Below are positions 1 to 8,411 of a stretch of 16,540 nucleotides of DNA, piece after piece; position 1 is the first letter of the stretch, and every line of letters starts with the position of its first letter. A program made the translations under genes and the position numbers. The stretch is from Bacteroidota bacterium. Lineage in GTDB: Bacteria > Bacteroidota > Bacteroidia > Chitinophagales > Chitinophagaceae. The stretch spans positions 1 through 16,540 of the forward strand of contig JAEZDR010000027.1 of assembly GCA_023433265.1 (NCBI GenBank), written 5' to 3'. Below the pieces are notes generated by a model that did not search any database, had not been told where the DNA came from, and saw nothing but the letters and a program-made list of their open reading frames with translations.

Positions 1-357
1 GTTTAGTTGCTGCCGGTGCTGCAGTAGCTCCTGTAGTTTGATGAGCTTCACATTTTCATGCTGCGCTGCGATTCCCGTTACGATTGCGGCTGTATTGTCA
101 GTTGAATGGTCGTCAACCACGATTACCTCAAGTAGATCCTTTGGGTATTTGGAGTTAATGATGCTATACACACAGAGGCTAATGGCATCTTCCTCGTTAC
201 GCGCCGGGATAATAACTGTAAAGCTGGTTTGGTGGGCGGCGAGCTTAGGCCTAAACACCTTCAGGCGTTGAAACCAACTGATGTATCGGTACATCAGCAA
301 CACGTAAGCCGCTACAAAAACGGTGGTAATTAATAACAGAAGCTGCGTGCCGCTCAT
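1..357 (-). CDS. Family 2 glycosyltransferase, N-terminal part (cut by window edge)
   Basis: Only the first 119 codons are present; the gene continues past base 1. Residues 4-23 are a hydrophobic segment that should anchor the protein in the inner membrane. The GT-A nucleotide-sugar fold begins near residue 45 with FTVIIPARNEED, followed by EVIVVDDHSTDNT (77-89), whose DD pair is the usual site for UDP-sugar binding. This order is typical of processive or membrane-bound GT2 enzymes that build polysaccharides or glycolipids. The substrate and acceptor cannot be told because the DxD and QxxRW regions lie outside. The ATG at 357 is the only start that includes the anchor. It is divergent from the marR-type gene across a 309-base gap. 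The family call is secure; the specific role is unknown. Confidence 0.85.
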   Translation of the reverse strand, partial: MSGTQLLLLITTVFVAAYVLLMYRYISWFQRLKVFRPKLAAHQTSFTVIIPARNEEDAISLCVYSIINSKYPKDLLEVIVVDDHSTDNTAAIVTGIAAQHENVKLIKLQELLQHRQQLN

Positions 358-666
358 GAAACAAAGAAAAGATTTTAGCAGCAAGTGCTGCCTATATCCT
401 TTCAACAAACCTGCTTTTAGCAGGCTTTTGGGGTTAAATGATAGGGTTTAGTATTGAATTAGCTGGAAACACATTTGCGTTTTCCCGGCTTCAAACACCC
501 TATACCTGTAGCAGGAGTGCATAGGTTAACCGTAAGCCCGGCTCAGTGGATTTGGGAAAGGTTTTTCCCGCAACGAGTTGAAGAGAATGATTAGTTATAA
601 CTCAAAATCAGGCAGCATAGATGTGGTAAATTCTGCTAACTTTGAAATAGTTGCATAACTAACTAT
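358..666. other. Divergent intergenic region (309 bases)
   Basis: No gene is visible here. The region separates the minus-strand glycosyltransferase from the plus-strand MarR operon and must hold both promoters. It carries several small perfect inverted repeats: GCAGCA/TGCTGC at 378-391, in what would be the glycosyltransferase leader; CCTGC-TTTTA-GCAGG at 410-424; and GGGAAA-GGTT-TTTCCC at 554-569. None is followed by a convincing T run on either strand, so they are noted as hairpins and not called terminators. The MarR-proximal operator and promoter candidates are listed separately. Confidence 0.6.
593..666 (+). promoter_or_regulatory. Candidate promoter and MarR operator
   Basis: TAACTTTG at 637-644 matches the Bacteroidota -7 consensus TAnnTTTG exactly, although no clear -33 TTG is seen. 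Just downstream, ATAGTT (647-652) and AACTAT (661-666) form an inverted repeat, with AGTT/AACT (649-652/657-660) nested inside. A perfect 10-base palindrome AGTTATAACT sits at 593-602. The shared AGTT...AACT half-sites, one pair placed over the likely transcription start, are what an autorepressing MarR protein would use. The pattern is seen in the sequence; the binding is inferred. Confidence 0.4.
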
Positions 667-1107
667 ATGTCAAACAACCATTTTAAAAAGAGTGAGTTAT
701 ATAGTGCCATTACCGGCATGGCTGCAACTGCTGTGGCTCGAAGATTGCAAAAGAACTTCAGGGCAGCGGGGCTGGAAATTACCATTGAGCAATGGAGCAT
801 CCTATATCACTTGTGGAAGGAAGACGGGTTGAGTCAACAGGAGTTATGCAATCGCACTTTCAGGGATAAGCCGAGCATAACAAGGTTGGTTGATAATCTT
901 GAAAAACAGAAACTGGTAAAGCGTGTGGCTGATAAGAAGGACAGGAGGGTAAACCTGGTTTGCCTTGCCGAAGCGGGTAAGCAACTGCAGGAGGCAACAA
1001 TTGAAATAGCAAACGAGACAATGAATGAAGCCCTCGCGGGAGTGTCGAAAGAGGATGTGGAACTGGTAAAGAAAACACTACAGAAAGTTTACGATAACCT
1101 ATCATAA
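667..1107 (+). CDS. MarR family transcriptional regulator
   Basis: A 146-residue protein of the usual MarR length. Residues 38-60 (ITIEQWSILYHLWKEDGLSQQEL) begin the winged helix, residues 67-80 (RDKPSITRLVDNLE) are the recognition helix, and 89-104 (DKKDRRVNLVCLAEAG) are the wing with the conserved D-x-R-R and L-T/A-x-x-G pattern. It should bind DNA as a dimer and lose affinity on binding a small ligand. The acyl-CoA dehydrogenase gene starts nine bases after its stop, so the two are almost certainly co-transcribed. A fatty-acyl or acyl-CoA ligand is therefore an attractive inference, but nothing in the sequence proves it. The start follows a candidate palindromic operator. Confidence 0.9.
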   Translation: MSNNHFKKSELYSAITGMAATAVARRLQKNFRAAGLEITIEQWSILYHLWKEDGLSQQELCNRTFRDKPSITRLVDNLEKQKLVKRVADKKDRRVNLVCLAEAGKQLQEATIEIANETMNEALAGVSKEDVELVKKTLQKVYDNLS

Positions 1108-1116
1108 TAAGAAACC

Positions 1117-2910
1117 ATGGAAGCACAGTCAGTAAATGCCAAAGCTATCAAGGGGGGAGAGTGGATCATTAAAGAGAGCCTGCCTTCAGAAACCTATATC
1201 CCGGAGGACTTCAACGAGGAAGAAAGGATGATATATGATATGTGCAAGCAGTTTCTTAAAACAGAGGTTGCCCCCATTCTTGACAGGATTGATAAACTTG
1301 AGCCGGGACTTATGCCTGCATTGCTTGAAAAGGCTGGTGAGCAGGGTGTGTTGGCAGCTTCCTTTCCTGAGCAGTATGGCGGGCTTGGAAAGAATTTTAT
1401 TACGTCCACCATTGTAAACGAAGCTTTGGGTGGGGGCCACTCTTTTTCTGTTGCCATTGCAGCCCATACGGGTATTGGATCTTTACCTATTTTATATTTC
1501 GGCACCGACGAGCAAAAACAGAAGTACATTCCAAAACTTGCCACCGGCGAGTGGAAGGGAGCTTACGGCCTTACTGAACCCAACAGTGGCAGCGATGCCC
1601 TGAGCGCCAAAACCACCGCAAAGTTGAGTGAGGATGGCAAGCACTACCTGCTTAACGGCCAGAAGTGTTGGATTACCAATGGGGGCTTTGCCGACGTGTT
1701 TACTGTTTTTGCCAAAATTGACGGAGAGAAGTTCACCGCATTTATAGTAGAAAAAGGCTTTGAGGGTTTCACCCAGGGAGCAGAAGAACACAAAATGGGC
1801 ATAAAGGGTTCTTCTACTGTACAGCTTTACTTCCAGGATTGTAAAGTGCCTGCAGAAAACTTACTGGGTGAGGAAGGCAAAGGACACGTGATAGCCTTTA
1901 ATATTCTCAACATAGGCAGGTTGAAGCTTTGTGCAGCCGCATTGGGAGGCGCCAAAGCTGCTTTCGATTACACCCTTCCCTACGCTGTTACGCGTGAGCA
2001 ATTCAAGCAACCTATAGCCAACTTCGGCGCCATTAAACATAAGCTTGCTGAAATGGGCATCAGGCTTTGGGTTACCGAATCGGCCCTTTACAGGTCATCG
2101 CAATGGATTCAAGCCAAAGAAGATGAACTGCTGTCAGAAGGCAAACCCTTTAATGAAGCACTGCTGGGTGCAGCAGAGGAATATGCCATCGAGTGTGCTA
2201 TTCTTAAAGTGCTGGGTAGTGAAACGCTGGATTTTGTTGTGGATGAGGGCGTACAGGTGTTTGGAGGCAATGGTTTTAGTGAAGAGTATGCCATCAGCAA
2301 AGCTTATCGCGACAGCCGCATTAACCGCATTTTTGAAGGAACGAACGAAATTAACAGGCTCCTCATCCTTGATATGACGCTCAAGCGAGCAATGAAAGGA
2401 AAGCTTGACCTGATGGGGCCGGCGATGAGCGTGCAAAAAGAACTGATGAGTATACCTGACTTCGGCAGCGAAGAAGAGGAAGCTTTTTCCAAAGAGAAAA
2501 AATATGTAGCCAATTTTAAGAAAGCAATCCTGATGACTGCCGGCGCCGCCGTGCAGAAGCTGATGATGAACCTTGATAAGGAGCAGGAGATACTGATGAA
2601 CATTGCCGACATGGCCATTATGACATATACAGCTGAAAGCGCATTGCTAAGGCTGATGAAGCTGGCAGACTTAAAAGGTGATGCTGCAACCGCGATAGAA
2701 ACAGATATTGTACGAACCTACATATACGACTGCGCTGATGCTATCAACAAAGCAGCTAAGGATGCACTTGCCGCGTTTGCAGAAGGAGATGAGTTGAGGA
2801 TAATGAACATAGGCATCAAACGGTTTACCAAGGTAGAGCCCTTCAATACCAAAGAAGCAAGAAGAAGGATTGCTGCGAGGCTGATAGAAGCCGGCCATTA
2901 TAACCTGTGA
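1117..2910 (+). CDS. Acyl-CoA dehydrogenase, long (VLCAD/ACAD9-like) form
   Basis: FAD-dependent enzyme for the first step of fatty acid beta-oxidation: it makes trans-2-enoyl-CoA and passes electrons to an electron transfer flavoprotein. At 597 residues it is longer than the usual 380-residue form. The extra C-terminal domain (about 430-597) is as in the very-long-chain/ACAD9 group. Visible motifs are YGLTEPNSGSDA (150-161) and CWITNGG (184-190) for FAD and substrate, and RIFEGTNEINR (404-414), where E407 aligns with the catalytic base (Glu376 of medium-chain ACAD). It lies nine bases downstream of the MarR gene. In many Bacteroidota a similar gene sits beside a thiolase and a 3-hydroxyacyl-CoA dehydrogenase; neither is here. 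Chain-length preference is inferred only from the architecture. Confidence 0.93.
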   Translation: MEAQSVNAKAIKGGEWIIKESLPSETYIPEDFNEEERMIYDMCKQFLKTEVAPILDRIDKLEPGLMPALLEKAGEQGVLAASFPEQYGGLGKNFITSTIVNEALGGGHSFSVAIAAHTGIGSLPILYFGTDEQKQKYIPKLATGEWKGAYGLTEPNSGSDALSAKTTAKLSEDGKHYLLNGQKCWITNGGFADVFTVFAKIDGEKFTAFIVEKGFEGFTQGAEEHKMGIKGSSTVQLYFQDCKVPAENLLGEEGKGHVIAFNILNIGRLKLCAAALGGAKAAFDYTLPYAVTREQFKQPIANFGAIKHKLAEMGIRLWVTESALYRSSQWIQAKEDELLSEGKPFNEALLGAAEEYAIECAILKVLGSETLDFVVDEGVQVFGGNGFSEEYAISKAYRDSRINRIFEGTNEINRLLILDMTLKRAMKGKLDLMGPAMSVQKELMSIPDFGSEEEEAFSKEKKYVANFKKAILMTAGAAVQKLMMNLDKEQEILMNIADMAIMTYTAESALLRLMKLADLKGDAATAIETDIVRTYIYDCADAINKAAKDALAAFAEGDELRIMNIGIKRFTKVEPFNTKEARRRIAARLIEAGHYNL

Positions 2911-2996
2911 TTTTGGATATAAGGAGTATCGGAATGTGTTGAACCCCGGTGCAGGTAGTTTACTTGCTCGCACTCTATAGCAATAGAATTGATATG

Positions 2997-3022
2997 AATG
3001 CCGCATTAAGCGGCATTTATAT
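2997..3022 (+). terminator. Hairpin after acyl-CoA dehydrogenase, probable terminator
   Basis: AATGCCGC (2997-3004), a five-base loop, then GCGGCATT (3010-3017) gives a perfect 8-bp stem about 85 bases after the acyl-CoA dehydrogenase stop. It is followed by the T/A-rich TTATATTA and not by a clean T run, so termination strength is uncertain. Confidence 0.5.
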
Positions 3023-3122
3023 TAATAGGGCTCCAAAACCTAACGCTAATTATCTTTTTTGCTGATGAATGTCATACCCCCGCCCTTGCCACCTCCGTAA
3101 GTTGCAAGCAAATTTTTACAGT

Positions 3123-4802
3123 ATGTCAATCATTGCTTCTGACATTGAGATTGCTCAATCAGCGCCCATAAAGCACATCAGGAACATAGCTGCCAAGCTT
3201 AATATTCCGGAGGAAGATTTGGAGTATTATGGAAAGTATAAAGCAAAGCTCCCTATAAGCCTCGTTAATGAGGATAAGGCAGCCCATGGCCACCTTGTGT
3301 TGGTGACAGCTATCACGCCTACACCGGCGGGTGAAGGAAAAACAACGACGAGCATTGGATTGACAGATGGGTTAAACCACATAGGTAAAAAAGCAGCCGT
3401 AGTATTACGAGAACCATCCCTGGGCCCTGTGTTTGGTATGAAGGGCGGCGCTGCCGGCGGTGGATATGCGCAGGTAATACCTATGGAAGATATCAACCTG
3501 CACTTTACAGGCGATTTCTCGGCTATTGAGAAAGCTAACAACCTGTTGTCTGCCATGATTGACAATAATCTGCAAAACAAGAAATACAGCCTTGGTATTG
3601 ACCCACGCAGCATATCGTGGAAGCGTGTGATGGACATGAACGATCGTGCATTGCGCAGTATCGTTGTAGGCCTTGGTGGTTCGGCTAACGGCATTCCGCG
3701 CGAAGACGGATTCAACATTACACCTGCGTCTGAGATAATGGCTATACTTTGCCTTAGCAAAGACTTTGAAGACCTGAAGTTCAGGCTGGGTAATATTTAT
3801 ATCGGCAACACGTTTGACGGCGAGCCTGTATTTGCACGTGACCTCAAAGCCGTGGGTGCAATGGCAGCTTTGCTTAAAGATGCCATCAAGCCTAACTTGG
3901 TACAGACCCTCGAAGGCAATCCTGCCATCCTTCATGGTGGTCCTTTCGCAAGTATTGCGCAGGGAACAAATTCAGTTATTGCCACTAAGATGGGGCTGTC
4001 GCTTGCCGACTATGTTGTTACCGAAGCCGGCTTTGCTGCCGACCTTGGTGCTGAGAAGTTTCTTGACATTAAGTGTATGAGCGCAGAACTTGCTCCGGAA
4101 GCAGTGGTAATTGTAGCTACTGTACGAGCATTGCGCCATCATGGTGGCGTTAAGAAAGACATGCTGGGTGTGCCTGATGCTGAAGCAGTACTTGCAGGTT
4201 GTGCTAACCTGGCCAAGCATATTGAAAACATTCAGAAATTCGGTATACAAGCTGTTGTTGCTATCAACCATTTTGCTAATGACAGTGATGAAGAAATTGG
4301 TGTTATCAAACACATCTGTCACAAGCATCATGTAGAAGCAGTGGTTTGCAAAGCTTTTATGGAAGGTGGGGAAGGTGCTGCAGCGCTTGCTGAGAAAGTT
4401 GTGGAGATAGTGGAAGAGAAGAAAAGTAAGTTCAGGCCGCTTTACGATTGGAACGATACACTGGAAGAAAAGATTTACACCATTGCTACTGAGATGTATG
4501 GTGCAGAAGATGTTCAATACACCACAAAAGCAAAGTCTCAGCTGAAGAATCTTAAGAACCTTGGTTTTGACAGCATGCCCGTATGTATGGCAAAAACACC
4601 AAAGAGTCTAAGTGATGACGAGAAAAAGATAGGCCGTCCGGAAGGATTTACTATTACGGTACGCGAGTTTGAAGTATCTGCAGGTGCAGGGTTTGTGATT
4701 CCTGTATTAGGCGATATCATGCGGATGCCTGGCCTTCCTTCTGTTCCGTCTGCAGAACATATAGACATAGATCTTGAAGGCAGGATCAGCGGGTTATTTT
4801 AG
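3123..4802 (+). CDS. fhs: Formate--tetrahydrofolate ligase
   Basis: Cytoplasmic enzyme that joins formate to tetrahydrofolate using ATP, giving 10-formyl-THF for purine synthesis and one-carbon metabolism. With the start at 3123 the product is 559 residues, the usual family length, beginning MSIIASDIEIAQ. An upstream in-frame ATG at 3069 would add 18 residues rich in Pro, Cys and His that do not look like the family, so the later start was chosen. The P-loop TPAGEGKTTT lies at about 67-76, followed by the highly conserved EPSLGPVFGMKGGAAGGGYAQ (roughly 97-117) and DINLHFTGD. The gene stands alone between two hairpins, so it is probably monocistronic. The identity is secure. Confidence 0.97.
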   Translation: MSIIASDIEIAQSAPIKHIRNIAAKLNIPEEDLEYYGKYKAKLPISLVNEDKAAHGHLVLVTAITPTPAGEGKTTTSIGLTDGLNHIGKKAAVVLREPSLGPVFGMKGGAAGGGYAQVIPMEDINLHFTGDFSAIEKANNLLSAMIDNNLQNKKYSLGIDPRSISWKRVMDMNDRALRSIVVGLGGSANGIPREDGFNITPASEIMAILCLSKDFEDLKFRLGNIYIGNTFDGEPVFARDLKAVGAMAALLKDAIKPNLVQTLEGNPAILHGGPFASIAQGTNSVIATKMGLSLADYVVTEAGFAADLGAEKFLDIKCMSAELAPEAVVIVATVRALRHHGGVKKDMLGVPDAEAVLAGCANLAKHIENIQKFGIQAVVAINHFANDSDEEIGVIKHICHKHHVEAVVCKAFMEGGEGAAALAEKVVEIVEEKKSKFRPLYDWNDTLEEKIYTIATEMYGAEDVQYTTKAKSQLKNLKNLGFDSMPVCMAKTPKSLSDDEKKIGRPEGFTITVREFEVSAGAGFVIPVLGDIMRMPGLPSVPSAEHIDIDLEGRISGLF

Positions 4803-4824
4803 TTTAGTTGTAGTTTGTATTTTT

Positions 4825-4856
4825 AAATAAAGCCCGGCTTCCGGGCTTTATTTTTT
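4825..4856 (+). terminator. Strong intrinsic terminator after fhs
   Basis: AAATAAAGCCCGG (4825-4837) and CCGGGCTTTATTT (4841-4853) form a perfect 13-bp stem with a three-base loop. The right arm runs into a T tract (4851-4856) and the left arm starts with A residues, so it can work in both directions. It sits between the convergent fhs and pentapeptide-repeat genes and probably ends both transcripts. Confidence 0.92.
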
Positions 4857-4901
4857 AAAGGAATACTGAAATATAGCGTGGCTTGACCCTGGTGCGCCAC
4901 C

Positions 4902-5477
4902 TTAATTTTCAATGATAATGTCATATTTACCAAGTAACCCCCTGAGCCCTTCTGAAGAAAACTTTGCTCTCTTTAGCTTGTTGCGTTCCGGGTCAATCCT
5001 GTAATTGTACGCGCTCCTGAAATCGACTTTATCAAGGATGGTTTCCTCAAAAACAGTATCGGATAGGTTGCAATGGACAAAGTTTGCAGCCGTCAGGTCT
5101 GCGCCTGCAAAATCTGCCTGCAATAATTCGCAGTTGGTAAAGGTTGTCTTCCTTATCCTTGTGTTATAGAAAGAAGAATAATTAAGCAGGCAATTATCAA
5201 AGCTAAAGGTGAGGCTGTGTTGATTGCAGTTGTGGAACCTAACGCCTGTAACCTTACATCCTAAAAATTTCACGTCTCTGAACGATGCATCAGTAAGGTT
5301 GACAAGAGCAAGGTTGCAATTAATAAACCTGCATTCCGTAAACCGACAGCTAACCAGGCTTGCTTCAGCAAAATTGCAGTTTACAAACTCACAATTATCA
5401 TATTCCCCTTTGGCTAGCGGTGAAAGCGTGTAATCCACTTTCTCAAGCGTTGTGTCGGCAATGTACGTCTCGTGCAT
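4902..5477 (-). CDS. Pentapeptide-repeat protein
   Basis: A 191-residue protein made mostly of tandem pentapeptide repeats of the A(D/N)LxF type. From about residue 26 to 155, Phe or Leu recurs every five residues (for example CNFAEASLVSCRFTECRF and ADFAGADLTAANF), which predicts a right-handed quadrilateral beta-helix. The register is disturbed around 85-97, splitting the helix in two, and the tail (about 156-191) is non-repeat and ends GLLGKYDIIIEN. Qnr/MfpA relatives of this general shape protect DNA gyrase by mimicking DNA, but most chromosomal members have no known function, and no gyrase link is shown here. It starts 16 bases after the DinB-family stop, so the pair is probably one operon. 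Confidence 0.88.
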   Translation of the reverse strand: MHETYIADTTLEKVDYTLSPLAKGEYDNCEFVNCNFAEASLVSCRFTECRFINCNLALVNLTDASFRDVKFLGCKVTGVRFHNCNQHSLTFSFDNCLLNYSSFYNTRIRKTTFTNCELLQADFAGADLTAANFVHCNLSDTVFEETILDKVDFRSAYNYRIDPERNKLKRAKFSSEGLRGLLGKYDIIIEN

Positions 5478-5493
5478 GTTTACGATAATTTAT

Positions 5494-5976
5494 TTAAGCC
5501 TGTTCCCGTTGCGCCGTAAGCAGCTTTTTAATAATTACAATTTGTCCTAAGTGATAATAGCTATGTTCCAAAACAGCTTCCAGGTTTCTGTGCATCATGC
5601 CATACCTGGCATCAATGAAAGGTTGATCCAGTAAAGCATCGTCCATTCTTTCTACTTCATTGGCAAACCGACCGGCTTTGTCCAAAAGCAACTCCGCCCT
5701 TTCCCTCCAGTCTTCCTCTGAATTGAGTGCAGGCGCATCAAAACTAAATTTGTCGCTTATGGTTAGCTCACCGGTCCTGAACGCATCTAACAATCCCGCG
5801 AGGTAGTAGTTTACATGGAAGGTGAGCACAGCTATCGTATTCAAGCCAAAAACCGTCTTGTTTGCTATAGTAAGGTCTACCTCGTCCAACTGCTCTTTAT
5901 AGTTGGTGTTGGCCACCCATTTACCGTTAAGAAACACCTCCCGTAACCTTGAAGCAATGTTTTCAGTCCTTTTCAT
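5494..5976 (-). CDS. DinB-family (YfiT/DinB four-helix) protein
   Basis: With the start at 5976 (MKRTENIASRLREVF) the product is 160 residues; an in-frame ATG at 6021 would add 15 basic residues. The shorter form fits the usual DinB-like opening. It looks all-helical, with one histidine in TFHVNYYLAGLLDAF and two in a C-terminal EHSYYHLGQIVIIKK. This H-x3-H-x-GQ arrangement is the family's metal site. Relatives are metal-dependent thiol transferases or uncharacterised stress proteins. The founding dinB of Bacillus is damage-inducible, but no LexA-type box was recognised here. The pentapeptide-repeat gene follows after 16 bases. The family is likely; the reaction is unknown. Confidence 0.75.
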   Translation of the reverse strand: MKRTENIASRLREVFLNGKWVANTNYKEQLDEVDLTIANKTVFGLNTIAVLTFHVNYYLAGLLDAFRTGELTISDKFSFDAPALNSEEDWRERAELLLDKAGRFANEVERMDDALLDQPFIDARYGMMHRNLEAVLEHSYYHLGQIVIIKKLLTAQREQA

Positions 5977-6170
5977 CTTGCGCAATTTAGTCTCTTTGGT
6001 TCCTGTAAATCTAATAACCATTTCGATGTCTACTTTCTATTTGATAGCGCTGGAGAATGAATGTGAGGTTATTAACCCATAAAAGCATTTTCTTTAGACG
6101 GTAAAAGGCGTAGTTATTGCAGCAAAAGCTCTGTAAAGCCTATTATTTATTTGTAAAGTCAACCGACAAC

Positions 6171-6464
6171 ATGAGCAAAGTATCAGTAAGAACGGAAGAG
6201 TCCAACAAGCCTACTTTTTTTATACAGGAAGGGGAAACCATGATGGGAGAAATGAATGCCTCCCAGTCGCAGGGCGAGCTTGTGGTTACCCATACAGAAG
6301 TAGCGCCCGAAGCACAGGGAAAGGGAGTAGCCAAACAACTCTTTGAGGCAATGATAAACTATGCCAGGGAAAACAACCTTAAAGTGACTGCCCAATGCAG
6401 CTATGTGCGTACTCAATTGCAGCGAAACGCAGAAAGCTATAAAGATGTGTGGGCGCAGTCGTAA
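6171..6464 (+). CDS. Small YjdJ-type GNAT acetyltransferase
   Basis: A 97-residue single-domain protein of the short GNAT branch (YjdJ/NATD1-like). The acetyl-CoA pyrophosphate loop is visible as EVAPEAQGKGVAKQLFEAM (43-61), containing Q-G-K-G. The strand before it, GELVVTHTEV, matches the family's beta4. The ATG at 6171 (MSKVSVRTEES) was chosen over an in-frame ATG at 6117, because the extra 18 residues lack family character and the shorter length is normal. It stands alone, divergent from the DinB gene and convergent with the MFS gene. The substrate is unknown. Confidence 0.85.
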   Translation: MSKVSVRTEESNKPTFFIQEGETMMGEMNASQSQGELVVTHTEVAPEAQGKGVAKQLFEAMINYARENNLKVTAQCSYVRTQLQRNAESYKDVWAQS

Positions 6465-6488
6465 GCGCAGGCAGTAAGACGTCCCATC

Positions 6489-7742
6489 TTAATACTGCAT
6501 TTTTCTCAAGCCAGGTGCTTTTATCCAGGTAATGATCACTACCAGTAGCGTCATCACTCCACCAAAAACCACGGAGGGCTGAACGCCCATTACTCTTGCC
6601 ATAGCGCCGCTTTCAAACTGGCCCAGTTCGTTGCTCGAGTTCACGAACATACTGTTTACGCTCATCACCCTGCCCCTCACATGATCAGGGGTTTTTAGTT
6701 GCATAATGGTACCCCTTATCACTACACTAATGCCATCCAGCACACCGGCTAACAGTAACACAAGGAAGGAAATCCAATAGATTTTGGATACCCCAAAAAC
6801 AATGATACAAACACCGAAGCCGGCCACTGCATAAAAAAGTTTGCGTCCCTGCCCGCCGGCCAAGGGGTATGCCGTAAGAATAATTACGCTGATGATAGCC
6901 CCTATGTCCACAGCAGCATTAAGAAAACCAAACCCTTGCGCACCCACCTTCAGTATGTCTCTTGCATAAACGGGAACCAGTGCTACGGCACCACCAAATA
7001 AAACTGCAAATAAGTCAAGCGTTATGGCACCTAATAGTTCCTTCGTTCTGAAAACAAATTGTAATCCCTCCATCACACTTGTCCAGGTGCGTGTTGGCAC
7101 CTCGCTCAGTACAGGTGGTTTCTTTTTAACATGGGAAAGGAAGTAAAATCCCATTGCAACCAGGCACACAATTACGATAAAGGTATTGTGTATGCCCAGG
7201 GAAGCTATGAGCAGCCCACCGATGGCATGGCCCGATACAGAAGCAGAAAGCCAGGTGCCCTGGCTCCACGCGGTTGCATTTTGAAGCGTATTGCGCGGAA
7301 CGATGTTGGCAATCATTGTCTGGAAGATTGGTCCCGTAAACGACCGTACAATTCCGCTAATAAATATCACCCCATAAATGCAGTAGGCAATCCACTGATT
7401 GCTCATTTTGGAGGAGGTATAAGACGATGAAAGAAACAGTAGTGCAACAGCACAAGTAAAGTAGGCGGCTACACCCTTCAGTAATAAACCTCTTTTTTCG
7501 CTAACGTCTATCACATGGCCTGCATAAAGAGCAAAAAGAAAAGCGGGCACAAACTCTGACAGCCCTACCAGGCCAATTGCAAAAGGATCATCCGTAAGCT
7601 CGTACACCCACCAACCCACCACGGTGCTTAACATTCGCAAGCCCATGATGAATGAAAAGCGCCCGAGCAGGAGGTTGCGGTACTCAGGAATTCTTACTGC
7701 TGCCAGTGCATCGCGTTTCTGTATCAGGCTGTCGTCGTCCAT
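6489..7742 (-). CDS. MFS transporter (MFS_3/EntS-like)
   Basis: A 417-residue inner-membrane protein with the alternating hydrophobic segments expected for about 12 membrane helices. The MFS loop 2-3 signature is seen as AGHVIDVSEKRG (74-85), with the expected G...D...R/K spacing. The RGTIMQLKTPDHVRGRVMSVNSMF stretch in the second half is typical of the EntS/MFS_3 exporter group. The substrate is unknown; relatives export siderophores or drugs. Its ATG shares one base with the stop of the deoxynucleoside kinase (TAATG on the minus strand), so translation is probably coupled, although the two functions have no obvious link. Confidence 0.88.
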   Translation of the reverse strand: MDDDSLIQKRDALAAVRIPEYRNLLLGRFSFIMGLRMLSTVVGWWVYELTDDPFAIGLVGLSEFVPAFLFALYAGHVIDVSEKRGLLLKGVAAYFTCAVALLFLSSSYTSSKMSNQWIAYCIYGVIFISGIVRSFTGPIFQTMIANIVPRNTLQNATAWSQGTWLSASVSGHAIGGLLIASLGIHNTFIVIVCLVAMGFYFLSHVKKKPPVLSEVPTRTWTSVMEGLQFVFRTKELLGAITLDLFAVLFGGAVALVPVYARDILKVGAQGFGFLNAAVDIGAIISVIILTAYPLAGGQGRKLFYAVAGFGVCIIVFGVSKIYWISFLVLLLAGVLDGISVVIRGTIMQLKTPDHVRGRVMSVNSMFVNSSNELGQFESGAMARVMGVQPSVVFGGVMTLLVVIITWIKAPGLRKMQY

Positions 7743-8374
7743 TAAGGGAGTTTAACGATGTGCTGCCCCTCATCCACACCATTTTCCAGCGCATCCAGTA
7801 TTACGGCAACATGTTTTTCATTGTTGATGAAATCTGCATTGCTGGCATCCACTAACAAGGTCTTGATGTTATGCTCCTTAATATAGCTGGTATAAGTTTC
7901 CTGTATATTCAACAGGTATTCGTCGGGTATTTGCTGCTCATACTCCCTTCCGCGCTTCTTTATGTTGCTTTTCAGTTTTGTTATGGGCGCGTGCAGGTAG
8001 ATGAGCACCTGCGGAAACAATAATTGCTGGTGAATAATTTCAAAAAGCTTCTGGTAAAGCCTGAACTCCTCGTCGGGCAGGTTTACCTTGGCAAACAACA
8101 AACATTTGGTGAAGAGATAATCCGAAATGGTTAAGCTGTGAAACATGTCCTTGGTGCTAAGCATATCTTTCAGTTGCTTAAACCTTTCAGCCATAAAAAA
8201 CAACTCGAGGGGGAAGGCGTATTGTTTGGGATTTTCGTAAAACTTCGGAAGAAAGGGATTATCAGCGAACTCTTCCAGTATCAACCGTGCATTCAGCCGC
8301 TTCGATAAAATATTAGCCAACGTCGTTTTTCCTGCACCTATGTTCCCTTCAATTGTAATAAAACTATACCTCAT
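7742..8374 (-). CDS. Deoxynucleoside kinase
   Basis: A 210-residue cytoplasmic kinase of the dCK/dGK family, which phosphorylates deoxynucleosides in nucleotide salvage. The P-loop GNIGAGKTT is at 10-18. EEFADNPFLPKFYENP (34-49) is the substrate-site segment after the first strand, and the arginine-rich LID appears as KKRGREYEQQIPDEYL. It is preceded by folK and overlaps the MFS gene by one base. folK and dNK are often neighbours in Bacteroidota, which supports both calls. Substrate preference (dA/dG or dC) cannot be read with certainty. The TAATTTTG at 8382-8389 could give it its own short-leader promoter. Confidence 0.92.
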   Translation of the reverse strand: MRYSFITIEGNIGAGKTTLANILSKRLNARLILEEFADNPFLPKFYENPKQYAFPLELFFMAERFKQLKDMLSTKDMFHSLTISDYLFTKCLLFAKVNLPDEEFRLYQKLFEIIHQQLLFPQVLIYLHAPITKLKSNIKKRGREYEQQIPDEYLLNIQETYTSYIKEHNIKTLLVDASNADFINNEKHVAVILDALENGVDEGQHIVKLP

Positions 8375-8381
8375 CCCTCGA

Positions 8382-8389
8382 CAAAATTA
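8382..8389 (-). promoter_or_regulatory. Possible -7 element for the deoxynucleoside kinase
   Basis: On the minus strand TAATTTTG matches TAnnTTTG exactly and ends seven bases before the ATG, so a transcript starting here would be nearly leaderless. No -33 TTG element was seen, and a chance match in AT-rich spacer is possible. Confidence 0.25.
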
Positions 8390-8411
8390 GTTGGTGCACC
8401 TGCTAAGGCAG

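Noticed and set aside
554..569. GGGAAA-GGTT-TTTCCC as a terminator
   Set aside because: The stem is short and weak, no T run follows on either strand, and no gene end is nearby.
3069..3122. In-frame N-terminal extension of fhs
   Set aside because: The 18 extra residues are unlike the family and the start at 3123 gives the normal 559-residue length.
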